A stretch of 64,000 bases of DNA from Paenibacillus sp. N3.4 (GTDB lineage Bacteria; Bacillota; Bacilli; Paenibacillales; NBRC-103111): NCBI RefSeq assembly GCF_008017805.1, contig NZ_VRTT01000016.1:47706-111705 (forward strand), given 5' to 3'. Shown in pieces: positions 9,399 to 18,144 of the stretch (its first letter is position 1; every line of letters starts with the position of its first letter). A program made the position numbers and the translations under genes. Under the pieces are notes generated by a model. That model had not been told where the DNA came from. It did not search any database and worked only from the letters and a program-made list of their open reading frames with translations.

Positions 9399-10517
9399 AT
9401 GAGTAAACGTGATTTTTATGAGGTGCTTGGCGTAAGCAAAGATGCTTCGCAAGAAGACATTAAGAAAGCTTATCGTAAAATGGCGCGTCAGTATCATCCT
9501 GACGTGAACAAAGCTGCAGATGCCGAAGATAAATTCAAGGAAGCAAAAGATGCTTACGATGTGCTGAGTGATGATCAGAAAAAAGCGCAATACGACCGTT
9601 TTGGCCATGTAGATCCTAACCAAGGTATGGGTGGCGGGCAAGACTTTAACGGCGGCTTTGGCGACATTTTTGATATGTTCTTCGGTGGCGGAGGCGGCGG
9701 CAACCGGCGCAATCCGAATGCTCCGCAGCGCGGCAACGATTTGCAGTATACGATGACCATCGAGTTCAAGGAAGCTATCTTCGGTAAGGAAACGGATATT
9801 GTCATTCCGCGTACCGAGAATTGCGACACCTGCAGTGGGTCCGGCGCTAAGCCGGGGACGAAGCCGGAAACTTGCGGCGTCTGTCATGGCAGCGGTCAGC
9901 AGGAAGTTGTGCAAAACACAGCGTTCGGCCGTATCGTTAACCGACGTGTATGTTCCACCTGTAACGGGCAAGGCCGCATCATCAAAGAGAAATGCGGAAA
10001 CTGTCACGGTGCTGGCAAAGTGAAGAAGCAACGCACGATTCATATCAAGATTCCTGCAGGCGTAGATGATGGCGCTCAACTTCGCGTATCTGGCGAGGGT
10101 GAAGGCGGAACACGTGGAGGCCCGGCAGGAGATCTGTACGTGGTCATTCGTGTGAAATCCCATGAATTCTTCGAACGGGAAGGCAATGATGTTTATTGTG
10201 AAGTGCCGCTTACTTTCATGCAAGCAGCGCTTGGCGATGAGATTGAAATCCCAACGTTGACGGAGAAGGTTAAGCTCAAAATTCCGGCGGGTACACAGAC
10301 GGATACGTATTTCCGTTTGAAAGGCAAGGGGGTTCCCCACTTGCGAGGATTTGGCCAAGGCGATCAACATGTCAAAGTGATCGTCATGACACCTACCAAT
10401 TTGACCGAGGATCAGAAAGATTTGCTTCGCCAATTTGGCAAGCAAAACGGAGAGCATACGCATGAACAAAATCAAACGATTTTCGAACGTATGAAAAGAG
10501 CTTTTTTAGGCGATTAA
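9399..10517 (+). CDS. dnaJ: Chaperone protein DnaJ (Hsp40)
   Basis: A complete 372-residue class I DnaJ. The J domain contains YHPDVNK (HPD about residues 33-35). A Gly/Phe-rich linker follows ([17 protein letters not shown]). The zinc domain has four repeats: [24 protein letters not shown] and CGNCHGAG. The C-terminal substrate-binding domain contains [17 protein letters not shown] and [17 protein letters not shown]. It stimulates the DnaK ATPase. Start ATG 9399 follows GGGAGTGG. Confidence 0.98.
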   Translation: MSKRDFYEVLGVSKDASQEDIKKAYRKMARQYHPDVNKAADAEDKFKEAKDAYDVLSDDQKKAQYDRFGHVDPNQGMGGGQDFNGGFGDIFDMFFGGGGGGNRRNPNAPQRGNDLQYTMTIEFKEAIFGKETDIVIPRTENCDTCSGSGAKPGTKPETCGVCHGSGQQEVVQNTAFGRIVNRRVCSTCNGQGRIIKEKCGNCHGAGKVKKQRTIHIKIPAGVDDGAQLRVSGEGEGGTRGGPAGDLYVVIRVKSHEFFEREGNDVYCEVPLTFMQAALGDEIEIPTLTEKVKLKIPAGTQTDTYFRLKGKGVPHLRGFGQGDQHVKVIVMTPTNLTEDQKDLLRQFGKQNGEHTHEQNQTIFERMKRAFLGD

Positions 10518-10534
10518 TCGATGCTGATTTACCG

Positions 10535-10597
10535 AACACTCTCATGGAAGCACCCTGCAGTAATTAACTGTTGAGTGCCCATGTAGAGTGTTTTTTT
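10535..10597 (+). terminator. Intrinsic terminator of the dnaK operon
   Basis: AACACTCTCATGG (from 10535) pairs with CCATGTAGAGTGTT, with a bulge and a second small helix in between, and runs straight into seven T. Confidence 0.85.
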
Positions 10598-10643
10598 GCT
10601 TTTGGAAGGTCCATCAGCGGCTATCAGTCAGCGTCAGCAAACG

Positions 10644-10660
10644 TTAACCGTCTGTTAACA
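10644..10660 (+). promoter_or_regulatory. Possible PhoP box upstream of alkaline phosphatase
   Basis: TTAACC (10644-10649) and TTAACA (10655-10660) are direct repeats spaced by five bases, as in the PhoP-binding TT(A/C/T)ACA repeats of Bacillus. A further TTTACA lies at 10674-10679, out of strict register. The next gene encodes an alkaline phosphatase, a classical Pho-regulon member. Confidence 0.55.
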
Positions 10661-10763
10661 AACATCCTAATATTTTACATAGCGCATACACCTGCATAAC
10701 GTTCTCATCATCTATAAACCTTATGCTAGATAAGGTGAAATACTATTTTTGGAGGGAAAACAT

Positions 10764-12509
10764 TTGAAAAAAGTGTTAAAGCAAGTGATGGGTTCAAGCA
10801 TGGCGATTTCCTTACTTACGTTGAGCATTAGTGGTGCTGCTCTAGCGGCAGACACAACGACAACAACAACAACAACGAAAGCTCCAGAAACAGCACCAAC
10901 GCAATCCAAAAATTTAATTGTACTCATTGGCGACGGTATGGGCCCAGCCGAAGTAACGGCAGCGCGTTATTACTCCAAGAAGTTTCTAAATAAAGACCGT
11001 CTTGAACTTGACGGCGGTTATTATGTTGGTAAAGCAACTACATACTCTCAAGCAGGTCCTTACACATCTGAATCCGGAGCGGTAACCGACTCAGCTGCAG
11101 CGGGCACAGCGTTCTCCACAGGGAACAAAACATATAATAATGCGATTAGCGTATCGAACGGTGATGTTGCAAAGCCGTATGGCTCTGTTATTGAAGCTGC
11201 AATGAAACAAGGAAAAGCGACTGGACTTGTTACAACGGATAGTATCGTTGGAGCTACACCTGCAGTTTGGGCATCCCACGTGCGTCAGCGCAGCAACCAA
11301 AATGCGATCGCTTCCCAATACTTGAACAGCGGCGTTAACGTATTCTTCGGTGGGGGTAAAGTGAACTTCGTAACGAAGGATGATAAGGGTAAACGTACGG
11401 ACAAAAACATCATTCCTGACTTCGAAGCAAAAGGTTATAAAACCGCTTATGACAAAGCAGGCTTAGATGCAATTCCTGCAACGGCGGGTAATGCGCTTGG
11501 ACTTTTCGCTCTTAATGAAATTCCATATGTGCTTGATCGCGATGACAAAACGCCTAACTTACCGCAACTGACACAAAAAGCACTTGATATTTTATCCCAA
11601 AACAAAAATGGTTTCGTTCTGATGGTCGAACAAGGCCGTATTGACCATGCAGGACATGCCAACGATCTTCCGGCGAATGTTCAGGAAACATTGGAACTGG
11701 ACGCAACATTCAAAACGTTAATTGATTTTGCGAAAAAAGACGGCAATACTTCAGTAGTTGTAACAGCTGACCATGAAACAGGCGGTCTTTCCCTTGGTAT
11801 TAATAACGTTTATGAATTGAATGTGGACCTGTTTAACAAAGAGAAACGTTCCTATGAGTATTTGGATGCGATTTTGAAAACAGCGCAAACGGCTGATGAC
11901 GTTCGCAAAATCGTTGCGGATAATATTGGTTTCACAGATTTGTCCGATGAGGAAATTGCACTCATTCTCAAAGGCGACGGTTCTTCCTATGGTCGTGGCG
12001 GTGGTTATAACGCAGTCGTATCCAAGCGTCTGGCTGTTGGTTGGACAGGTCATGGTCATACAGGTGTTGACGTAGGCGTATGGGCTTACGGACCGATTGC
12101 TTCCTTGGTAAAAGGTGATATCGATAATACAGACATCGCTAAGAGCGGAGCGAAAGTGATTGGTGCTGATCTAACGGCAGCTACAAAAGAATTGCAAGAT
12201 AAGTACTTGTACCCGCTTTTCAAAGTTACTCGCGATAACAAAACATTGTTTACAGCAAAGTCTCTGGCCGAAGCATTGGACATCAAAGTAACTTGGGATG
12301 AAGCTTCCAAATCCGTATTGCTTACAAAAGATAGCCAAAAATTGTCCGTGCTTGTTGAAACAGGCGCGATCACAGAAAATGGGGCAGCAAGTGCTCTGGT
12401 TGGTCAAGTAGATAACGGCAAGCTATATTTGCCACTTGAAGCCTTTAACAAATTGACCGGAAAAACTTTCACTTGGGATTCCGCCAACGAACGTATTTTG
12501 AAAAACTAA
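10764..12509 (+). CDS. Secreted alkaline phosphatase with C-terminal stalk (copper amine oxidase N) domain
   Basis: A 581-residue secreted phosphomonoesterase. The signal peptide runs to about residue 28 (SLLTLSISGAALA-A), then a poly-Thr linker. Metal and catalytic motifs: LIGDGMG, the Ser segment TDSAAAGTAFSTG, GRIDHAGHAND, TADHETGGLSLG and GWTGHGHTGVDV. From about residue 490 the chain is a Cu_amine_oxidN1-type stalk domain (LFTAKSLAEALDIKVTWD, then LYLPLEAFNKLTG and a final FTWDSANERIL), common in Paenibacillus exported proteins and probably a cell-surface module. Start is TTG 10764, seven bases after GGAGGG. Phosphate control is suggested by the repeats upstream. Confidence 0.92.
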   Translation: MKKVLKQVMGSSMAISLLTLSISGAALAADTTTTTTTTKAPETAPTQSKNLIVLIGDGMGPAEVTAARYYSKKFLNKDRLELDGGYYVGKATTYSQAGPYTSESGAVTDSAAAGTAFSTGNKTYNNAISVSNGDVAKPYGSVIEAAMKQGKATGLVTTDSIVGATPAVWASHVRQRSNQNAIASQYLNSGVNVFFGGGKVNFVTKDDKGKRTDKNIIPDFEAKGYKTAYDKAGLDAIPATAGNALGLFALNEIPYVLDRDDKTPNLPQLTQKALDILSQNKNGFVLMVEQGRIDHAGHANDLPANVQETLELDATFKTLIDFAKKDGNTSVVVTADHETGGLSLGINNVYELNVDLFNKEKRSYEYLDAILKTAQTADDVRKIVADNIGFTDLSDEEIALILKGDGSSYGRGGGYNAVVSKRLAVGWTGHGHTGVDVGVWAYGPIASLVKGDIDNTDIAKSGAKVIGADLTAATKELQDKYLYPLFKVTRDNKTLFTAKSLAEALDIKVTWDEASKSVLLTKDSQKLSVLVETGAITENGAASALVGQVDNGKLYLPLEAFNKLTGKTFTWDSANERILKN

Positions 12510-12520
12510 ATTTTGAAGAG

Positions 12521-12560
12521 AAGAGTTGGACAGGGGATCACGTGGCCCTTGTCCTCTTTT
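12521..12560 (+). terminator. Intrinsic terminator after alkaline phosphatase
   Basis: AAGAGTTGGACAGGGG pairs with CCCTTGTCCTCTT across a nine-base loop and ends in TTTT. Confidence 0.8.
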
Positions 12561-12596
12561 CCTATTTAGGATTCAGTTGAAATAAGGAGTGTTCGC

Positions 12597-13274
12597 ATGA
12601 TTGATGTCCGTGGAATTTCCAAATCATTTATGATAAATGGGAAAAGCTTGCCGATTCTGGAACTTGCCGAATGGCATGTGGAGAAGGGTGAAAGATTAGC
12701 TTTGATCGGTCCAAGCGGCAGTGGGAAAAGCACGCTGCTTCATCTGCTTAGCGGGGTAATGACACCGGATCGCGGTGAAATCTGGGTGGATGGTCAGCCG
12801 CTTCATCAATATTCGGAGAGTAAACGAGACCGGTTTAGAGCTGAGAAGGTAGGCTACATTTTTCAAGATTTTCACCTGATATCGTCTCTAACGGTCAAGC
12901 AAAATGTAGAATTGGTTGTTCCATCTGGTTGGTCGAGCAAGCAATCTAAGGAAGAATTAGATCATTGGTTTGAGCGGGTGGGCTTACAGGATCGTCAGCA
13001 TCACCTTCCTTCGCAGCTATCTCGTGGTCAACAGCAGAGAGCCGCGATTGTTCGAGCCTTAGTTGCTAAACCTCCGCTTATTCTGGCTGATGAGCCAACA
13101 GGAAGCTTGGATTGGGAAACAGCAGGAGACATTATGTCGCTTCTGTTGGCGTTATGTGAAAGTGAAAACTTAACATTGCTGACAGTTACCCATGATTTAC
13201 ATTTGGCAGATCGCTTCCCTAAACGGGTTCAAGTGCAAGATTTAAATGAAATACATAGGAGAGAAGCGGTATGA
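12597..13274 (+). CDS. ABC transporter ATP-binding protein, LolD/MacB type
   Basis: A 225-residue ATPase. Walker A is GPSGSGKST, the Q-loop IFQDFHLI, the signature LSRGQQQRAAI (LSRGQ, a variant of LSGGQ), Walker B LILADEPTGSLD and the switch His TVTHD. It belongs with FtsX/MacB-type permeases, which do mechanical export or lipoprotein handling and not classical import. The stop overlaps the permease start by four bases, so the two are a unit. Confidence 0.9.
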   Translation: MIDVRGISKSFMINGKSLPILELAEWHVEKGERLALIGPSGSGKSTLLHLLSGVMTPDRGEIWVDGQPLHQYSESKRDRFRAEKVGYIFQDFHLISSLTVKQNVELVVPSGWSSKQSKEELDHWFERVGLQDRQHHLPSQLSRGQQQRAAIVRALVAKPPLILADEPTGSLDWETAGDIMSLLLALCESENLTLLTVTHDLHLADRFPKRVQVQDLNEIHRREAV

Positions 13275-14485
13275 AAGTAGTCTCATTGCTGTGGAACAAT
13301 ATGCTGCATCGTAAAACGCTTTCACTGCTAACCATATTCTCTGTTGCTATAACGGTTGCGCTCGTTGTCTTTCTGTTACTATGCAGTCAAGGCGTCGAAC
13401 AAGGGGCGGAGAAGGGCTACGGTCCTTTTGAAGTGACGATTGGTGCCAAGGGAAGTGCTACGCAACTAGCGTTAAACACTTACTACCATGTTGGAGCGCC
13501 AACTGGCAATGTGCCATATGCCTTGTTGGACGAAGTGCGTAAGGATGAACAGGCAGATAAAGCCTATGCGATGACAACGGGAGATAATTATAATGGCTTT
13601 CCTATTGTAGGCATGGAACCAGACTATTTTGTTACACGCTACGGCGCTAACAAACAGATGGCCAAGGGAAAGTTGTATGAAAAATTGGGCGATACCGTTG
13701 TAGGTTCGCATGTGGCCAGAACGTTGGGTCTTCATGTAGGCGACCAGTTCCAAGGCGCTCATGGTTTGGTGAAAGGCACCGTAGATGAGGATGATGGAGA
13801 CGGGGCCGAAGATCATGATCACCATCATAGCTTTATCTACACGGTTGTTGGCATTTTGCCTCCTTTGTCAACTTCGGATGACCGTGCTGTTTTCACGACA
13901 CTGGATTATGCATGGGCTGTTCATGAAGGGCAGCAAGGTGACCATAAGGAAGTAACGTCCATTTTGGTTAAGCCCAAAACGCTGTTGGGTGCTCAAAGCA
14001 TGAAAACGAAGTACGGACAAATGAACAATGTTCAAGCCATCTATACAAGCAAGGCTGTAGCGGATGTTGTCAATGTAGTAGATAAAGGCACACAAGCGTT
14101 GAGTGTAGTAACCGTTATTTGTATTTTGCTTGCGGCAGTTTCGATATTATTATCGTTGATTGCTGCGGTGAATGAACGCAAAAAAGATGTCGGTCTACTT
14201 CGGTTGATCGGCAAATCCAAGAGGTTCATCTGGATGTCGCTTCTAGGAGAAGGGATTCTTCTGACATTCATCGGATTGATTATTGGTTTATTCTTAGGTC
14301 ATATTGGCGGGTATGCGAGCCGTGAAGTTGTATTCGAATATTCGGGACTGCAGATTCAATCTTTGAATGTGATGCCAGGCGAATGGCTGCTCGTAGTGGG
14401 AACGTTGTTAATTGGCGTTCTGGCTTCCCTGGGTCCTGCACTGCAAGCGTATCGTGTCGACCCGCTGCAATTATTCAGGACTTGA
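13271..14485 (+). CDS. ABC transporter permease, FtsX/MacB type, with His/Asp-rich loop
   Basis: 404 residues with the four-helix MacB layout. One membrane helix is near the N-terminus (LLTIFSVAITVALVVFLLL). A large extracellular domain of about 200 residues follows. Three C-terminal helices come from about residue 275. The outer domain contains the acidic and His-rich stretch DEDDGDGAEDHDHHHSF, which looks metal-binding. The downstream gene encodes a lipoprotein, so the three may form a metal-linked transport complex. I recall zinc-regulated ABC cassettes of this make-up in Vibrio (zrg), but that link is tentative. Confidence 0.85.
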   Translation: MKVVSLLWNNMLHRKTLSLLTIFSVAITVALVVFLLLCSQGVEQGAEKGYGPFEVTIGAKGSATQLALNTYYHVGAPTGNVPYALLDEVRKDEQADKAYAMTTGDNYNGFPIVGMEPDYFVTRYGANKQMAKGKLYEKLGDTVVGSHVARTLGLHVGDQFQGAHGLVKGTVDEDDGDGAEDHDHHHSFIYTVVGILPPLSTSDDRAVFTTLDYAWAVHEGQQGDHKEVTSILVKPKTLLGAQSMKTKYGQMNNVQAIYTSKAVADVVNVVDKGTQALSVVTVICILLAAVSILLSLIAAVNERKKDVGLLRLIGKSKRFIWMSLLGEGILLTFIGLIIGLFLGHIGGYASREVVFEYSGLQIQSLNVMPGEWLLVVGTLLIGVLASLGPALQAYRVDPLQLFRT

Positions 14486-14500
14486 GGTGAGGATGTCTTA

Positions 14501-15289
14501 ATGAGAAACAAGCAATCTATCCTATGGATGAGTACATTGATTCTGTTCGTTGTTTCCGCTGGCTGCGGTCAAAAACAGACTGAAAGCACGGGGCAGTCAT
14601 TTGGCAGCGCAGCGACTTCCGCAATGTCTGCTGCGGTCCAGTCCGCTGCTCCAACGGTGAGTCCAATAGTCACGCCTGCGGCTTTACAAGCGAAACCTTC
14701 GGATACGCCTGTTACTGTTACAGTGGCTCCTACAGCCTCCCCAACTGTTCCCCCGGCACTCGCGGAGACTAAGAATGGGGTGGAAACTGTCAAGCAAACA
14801 GAGGTTAGTCAGCCAGCAAAGGCTTCTATCCAGCCAAAGAATGACGCAAGTTCTGCTCCTGCGGCTGCGGCCACGGTGGAAACGAAGCCAAATGAACCTC
14901 AGCCAAGTGCCAAAGCCAAGCAAGCCGCACTCTCAAATGAAATCAATTGGACGCAGTTTTTTGACGATGATAAGCAAGATAAGCCCTCCGACCGTTTTTG
15001 GGATATGAGTGGAAAAACCGTGCAAATAAAAGGATTTATGGGGGAAGTATTGTCCTTTGATAAGCATTGGTTTCTGCTCATTCCTAAGCCAGGCGCAGAG
15101 TGCCCTTTTGATAATGGCGATGAAACGTATTGGAATAAAATCATGATTGTATTCGTTCCAGACAATGTGAAGCTGCGTTATACATCGGGACCTCTGCTTA
15201 TTACAGGGAAACTGGATGTCGGGATTAAGTTGGACGAATCAGGATATAAAACGATGTTTCGCCTATACGATGCTTCCTTTGAAAAATAA
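14501..15289 (+). CDS. Lipoprotein of unknown function, possibly DUF3299-like
   Basis: 262 residues. A lipobox (VSAGC, Cys 22) ends the signal peptide. A 120-residue Ala/Pro/Thr/Ser-rich linker follows. The C-terminal 100 residues form a compact domain (MSGKTVQIKGFMGEVLS, HWFLLIPKPGAECPF, LLITGKLDVGIK) that resembles the OB-like DUF3299 domains found beside MacB-type transporters. Family assignment is from memory and not certain. Start ATG 14501 is 15 bp after the permease stop with a GGTGAGG site, so it is probably cotranscribed. Confidence 0.7.
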   Translation: MRNKQSILWMSTLILFVVSAGCGQKQTESTGQSFGSAATSAMSAAVQSAAPTVSPIVTPAALQAKPSDTPVTVTVAPTASPTVPPALAETKNGVETVKQTEVSQPAKASIQPKNDASSAPAAAATVETKPNEPQPSAKAKQAALSNEINWTQFFDDDKQDKPSDRFWDMSGKTVQIKGFMGEVLSFDKHWFLLIPKPGAECPFDNGDETYWNKIMIVFVPDNVKLRYTSGPLLITGKLDVGIKLDESGYKTMFRLYDASFEK

Positions 15290-15380
15290 AGGAATAGCTT
15301 TCAGATTTGTTAGCATAAGAATGTCTCCCTTAGGCAAATAAACGGGATTGCTTTAAATTCCGTTTTGGGAGGTATAAAAG

Positions 15381-15541
15381 ATGAGTCATGAGCCAAACAG
15401 AGAACAACATCAACAAGGACAGAGCCATATTCCGATTGCAAAAATGAGGATGTGGAGTTCGCGGCAGAAGTAGCGGATGCCGATGATTTCGAAGCTTCTG
15501 AAAGAGCGCAGGCAGCGGATTACAGACAGGAAAGACCGTAA
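15381..15541 (+). CDS. YfhD-like small protein, one-base deletion
   Basis: Not an open frame as given. ATG 15381 after GGGAGGT reads MSHEPNREQHQQGQSHIPIAK and then stops early. Adding one A to the five-A run at 15440-15444 continues as NEDVEFAAEVADADDFEASE and on to QERP at TAA 15539-15541, giving about 53 residues. The acidic DVEFAxExADxxD-EA pattern is that of the small hydrophilic YfhD proteins of Bacilli. The stop overlaps the next ATG (TAATG). Function is unknown. Confidence 0.6.
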
Positions 15542-15912
15542 TGGCCGAGAAAGGAATTATCGCCTATTTCCATTCTCCCGAGCAGGCTGAGGGTGCAGCT
15601 TCCAAGCTGAAAGCTCTGCGCGCAGTGGATGTAAAGGTTGAACGATTCGGCCGATATCCAGGTGGCGGGGTGCGATCGGAGATGAACCCGTATGCGGGTA
15701 ATTTTGGCAGTTTGGGGACTCTCACGCAGTCAGCCGATGTATCTACCCCCGACGAAGGCATTTTACTTGCCGCTGATCCGGCAGCTAGTGGTTTGAGTGA
15801 CGGTGGAGATGGTGGCGTGACTGGCTTGGACATCATATTAGCCGGTGCTATTGATGAAGCTACTTATGAACAGGCTGTTCGCGTGATTAAAAGCGCCGGG
15901 GGATCTATCTAA
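15541..15912 (+). CDS. Hypothetical protein, 123 residues
   Basis: I do not recognise the family. The N-terminus (EKGIIAYFHSPEQAEGAASKL) resembles the beta-alpha start of small stress-protein domains that begin with a hydrophobic strand followed by a helix. The middle is Gly/Ser/Asp-rich and the end is a helix (YEQAVRVIKSAGGSI). No signal peptide or membrane helix. The ATG overlaps the stop of the YfhD-like gene, so the two are likely translated together. Confidence 0.7.
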   Translation: MAEKGIIAYFHSPEQAEGAASKLKALRAVDVKVERFGRYPGGGVRSEMNPYAGNFGSLGTLTQSADVSTPDEGILLAADPAASGLSDGGDGGVTGLDIILAGAIDEATYEQAVRVIKSAGGSI

Positions 15913-15923
15913 ATTGAGCGTCA

Positions 15924-15979
15924 AAATAAAAGCATCCGTCACCAAGCGCATAAACGCTAAGTGAGGATGCTTTTATTTC
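15924..15979. terminator. Bidirectional terminator between convergent genes
   Basis: AAATAAAAGCATCCGTCAC and GTGAGGATGCTTTTATTT form a long stem with A-rich and T-rich flanks, so it can serve the plus-strand gene and the minus-strand diesterase gene alike. Confidence 0.85.
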
Positions 15980-16005
15980 TATTGAGATTTGAACGCGAGA
16001 GTTTG

Positions 16006-16812
16006 TTAAGGCTGGTTGATTAATTGAACCAGTTGATCAGGATAATTCGTAATAATACTCGAAACCCCGAGTGTGAGCATGCGTTTCATAACTGCTGGAT
16101 CGTTCACTGTCCAAGCGTACACTTCTTTGTGATGCTCAGCGGCTTGTTTCATAAATTCCTCTCCTACCAGCGGATAGGCGGCGGAGATAACATCGAAATC
16201 AGGGTTATTCCAGATTACGTTAAATTGATCCGTTTTCTGCCCGACGATAAGTCCGGTCTTAATGTTCGGATTCACTTTTTTAACGGTATGAAGCAGGGCG
16301 GGGTCGAAGGAAGTCACTGTGCATTGTTTTTCAAATCCTTGGGATTCAATGATGCTAACGGTTTTCTCGGCAAGCTGTTTACTGTGCCCGTTATTTTTCA
16401 ATTCAATGTTTAGCTTGATATGATCTTTGGCTGTTTCAATGACTTCGTCCAAGGTCGGCACATGATCATCGCGAAACTTTGGATGAAACCAGCTTCCAGC
16501 GCTAGCTTTCATAAGTTCGGATGAGCTCGCTTCCCACATGTTTTTATTGATTCCGGTAGTCCGCAGGACATTCTCATCATGCATGACCATAACCACACCA
16601 TCAGCAGTTTCTTGTACATCGAGTTCGGCAAATCCGGCTCGATCGGATATCGCTTGACGAAAGGCGCTTAGTGTATTCTCAGGTGCTTTGCCCGAGCTTC
16701 CACGGTGAGCCGTGACTTGATTATAAGGATCGACAATCATTGTGGTTGCCGTATATGGAGTGACTAGCGTTGCAGTAAGGAATAATGCAGAGAAGAAAAT
16801 AACTTTTAGCAT
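16006..16812 (-). CDS. Glycerophosphodiester phosphodiesterase, secreted or membrane-anchored
   Basis: 268 residues with an N-terminal hydrophobic segment (VIFFSALFLTATLVTPYTA), probably a signal anchor. The GDPD domain has VTAHRGSSGKAPENTLSAF (catalytic HRG and ENT), ELDVQETADGVVMVMHDENV with the metal-binding acidic residues and HD, and ends AWTVNDPAVMKRML and IITNYPD. It would split glycerophosphodiesters to glycerol-3-phosphate and an alcohol. GGAG precedes ATG at 16812. Together with the nearby alkaline phosphatase it would supply phosphate or glycerol phosphate. Confidence 0.9.
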   Translation of the reverse strand: MLKVIFFSALFLTATLVTPYTATTMIVDPYNQVTAHRGSSGKAPENTLSAFRQAISDRAGFAELDVQETADGVVMVMHDENVLRTTGINKNMWEASSSELMKASAGSWFHPKFRDDHVPTLDEVIETAKDHIKLNIELKNNGHSKQLAEKTVSIIESQGFEKQCTVTSFDPALLHTVKKVNPNIKTGLIVGQKTDQFNVIWNNPDFDVISAAYPLVGEEFMKQAAEHHKEVYAWTVNDPAVMKRMLTLGVSSIITNYPDQLVQLINQP

Positions 16813-16980
16813 AAAAACGACTCCGTTCTTGGCTATATGAGTACGATAGTAGGTATCGCTGCTGCCTATGCAATTAAAATAGCATGCAGGTATTAGGAAT
16901 TGATTAGGAAAAAAATTATTTTAGTAGATATGAAAGCATGTCTATACGTTTCCTTCGCATCTACCTTGAGAAACTCGCTC

Positions 16981-17010
16981 GTCCCTGAAGGACGACGAAG
17001 TCATTTATCC
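16981..17010 (+). repeat. Dispersed 30-bp repeat, copy 1
   Basis: This 30-mer matches 63551-63580 at 29 of 30 positions (C versus A at the fifth base). It contains two small inverted pairs: GTCC-CTGAA-GGAC and GAC-GAA-GTC. It lies in the gene-free stretch before prmA. No other structure is obvious between 16813 and 17050. Confidence 0.75.
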
Positions 17011-17059
17011 TAGAGCGTTTGCTTACTGAGCGAAAAAAATACCCCATTTTCCGGCCTAT

Positions 17060-17088
17060 TTTACCCAAGAAGCGAAGTGTAGTACAAT
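17060..17088 (+). promoter_or_regulatory. Sigma-A promoter of prmA
   Basis: TTTACC (17060-17065), 17 bp, TACAAT (17083-17088). It is about 70 bp upstream of the prmA ATG. Confidence 0.65.
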
Positions 17089-17159
17089 AATCATTGTGAA
17101 AATAGCCCGATTGGGCTTGTTTTGATGTGAAGGTGAAACCGACAGGAGGAGCAATACCG

Positions 17160-18131
17160 ATGCTTTGGCAAGAAATTACTGTACATACAACAGAAGAAGC
17201 AATAGAAATGATTACGAATTTTGTTCATGAGCTTGGAGCAGGGGGCGTTTCTATTGAAGAATCAGGAACGTTAAACAAAGAACGGGACACCTCGTTAGGG
17301 CAGTTATATGACACTCCCTTTAACGACATCCCGGAAGGAAGAGCCATTATCAAAGGCTATTTTTATCATGAAACAGACATGGCGCCGATTTTAGCCGATT
17401 TGAAAGCATCCGTTGAACAACTAAAAGATTTCGATATCGATACAGGAAACCCAACATTTGAATGCAGAGAAGTCGACGATGAGGATTGGGCCAATGCGTG
17501 GAAGCAGTATTTCAAGCCGATTCGCGTGTCTGAGCGTTTAACGATTAAACCGACTTGGGAAGACTATACGCCTTCACCGGAAGAAATCATTTTGGAGCTG
17601 GACCCGGGAATGGCCTTCGGTACAGGTACACATGCAACAACGTCGCTATGTCTGCAAACATTAGAGAAGATGCTGCAGCCGGGTGATGATGTCATCGATG
17701 TAGGAACAGGTTCAGGCATTCTCGCGATAGCCGCTGCAAAGCTGGGAGCTAGGCATGTGCTTGCTGTTGACCTAGACCCTGTAGCGGTAACAAGTGCGCT
17801 GGATAATACAAGACAGAACGAGCTTGAAGACAAGATTACTGTAAAGCTCAGTGATTTGCTTGGTGTTTTGAAGGCAAGCGAGACAGAGGCATCTACACAA
17901 TTGGGCGTAACGATACCTGTTCAACTCGTTGTCGCTAATATCTTAGCGGAAGTTATTGTATTGTTCGTAGATGACGTATATGAAGTGTTGCAACAAGGTG
18001 GCTATTATATAACTTCAGGTATTATTACAAGTAAAGAAGATGATGTTGAGAAAGCGCTAATTGCCGCTAAATTTACGATCGTAGAGAAAAACTATGATTC
18101 CAATTGGGTAGCGATTGTAGCTAGAAAGTAG
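17160..18131 (+). CDS. prmA: Ribosomal protein L11 methyltransferase
   Basis: 323 residues. The N-terminal substrate-recognition part is followed by the SAM-binding domain with LELDPGMAFGTGTHATT, DVGTGSGILAIAAAKLGA and VVANILAEVI. It trimethylates ribosomal protein L11. ATG 17160 follows AGGAGGAG. An in-frame upstream ATG at 17127 lies too close to the promoter to be used. It heads the run prmA, M50 protease, rsmE, mtaB. Confidence 0.95.
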   Translation: MLWQEITVHTTEEAIEMITNFVHELGAGGVSIEESGTLNKERDTSLGQLYDTPFNDIPEGRAIIKGYFYHETDMAPILADLKASVEQLKDFDIDTGNPTFECREVDDEDWANAWKQYFKPIRVSERLTIKPTWEDYTPSPEEIILELDPGMAFGTGTHATTSLCLQTLEKMLQPGDDVIDVGTGSGILAIAAAKLGARHVLAVDLDPVAVTSALDNTRQNELEDKITVKLSDLLGVLKASETEASTQLGVTIPVQLVVANILAEVIVLFVDDVYEVLQQGGYYITSGIITSKEDDVEKALIAAKFTIVEKNYDSNWVAIVARK

Positions 18132-18144
18132 CAGGTGTCCGCGT

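Noticed and set aside
10847..10880. ACA trinucleotide run as a CRISPR or microsatellite element
   Set aside because: It encodes the poly-Thr linker after the phosphatase signal peptide. No CRISPR repeats or cas genes occur in the window.
15350..15380. Sigma-B-like promoter (CTTTAA-N13-AGGTAT) before the YfhD-like gene
   Set aside because: The transcript would start at or after the ATG, and AGGTAT is part of the ribosome binding site.
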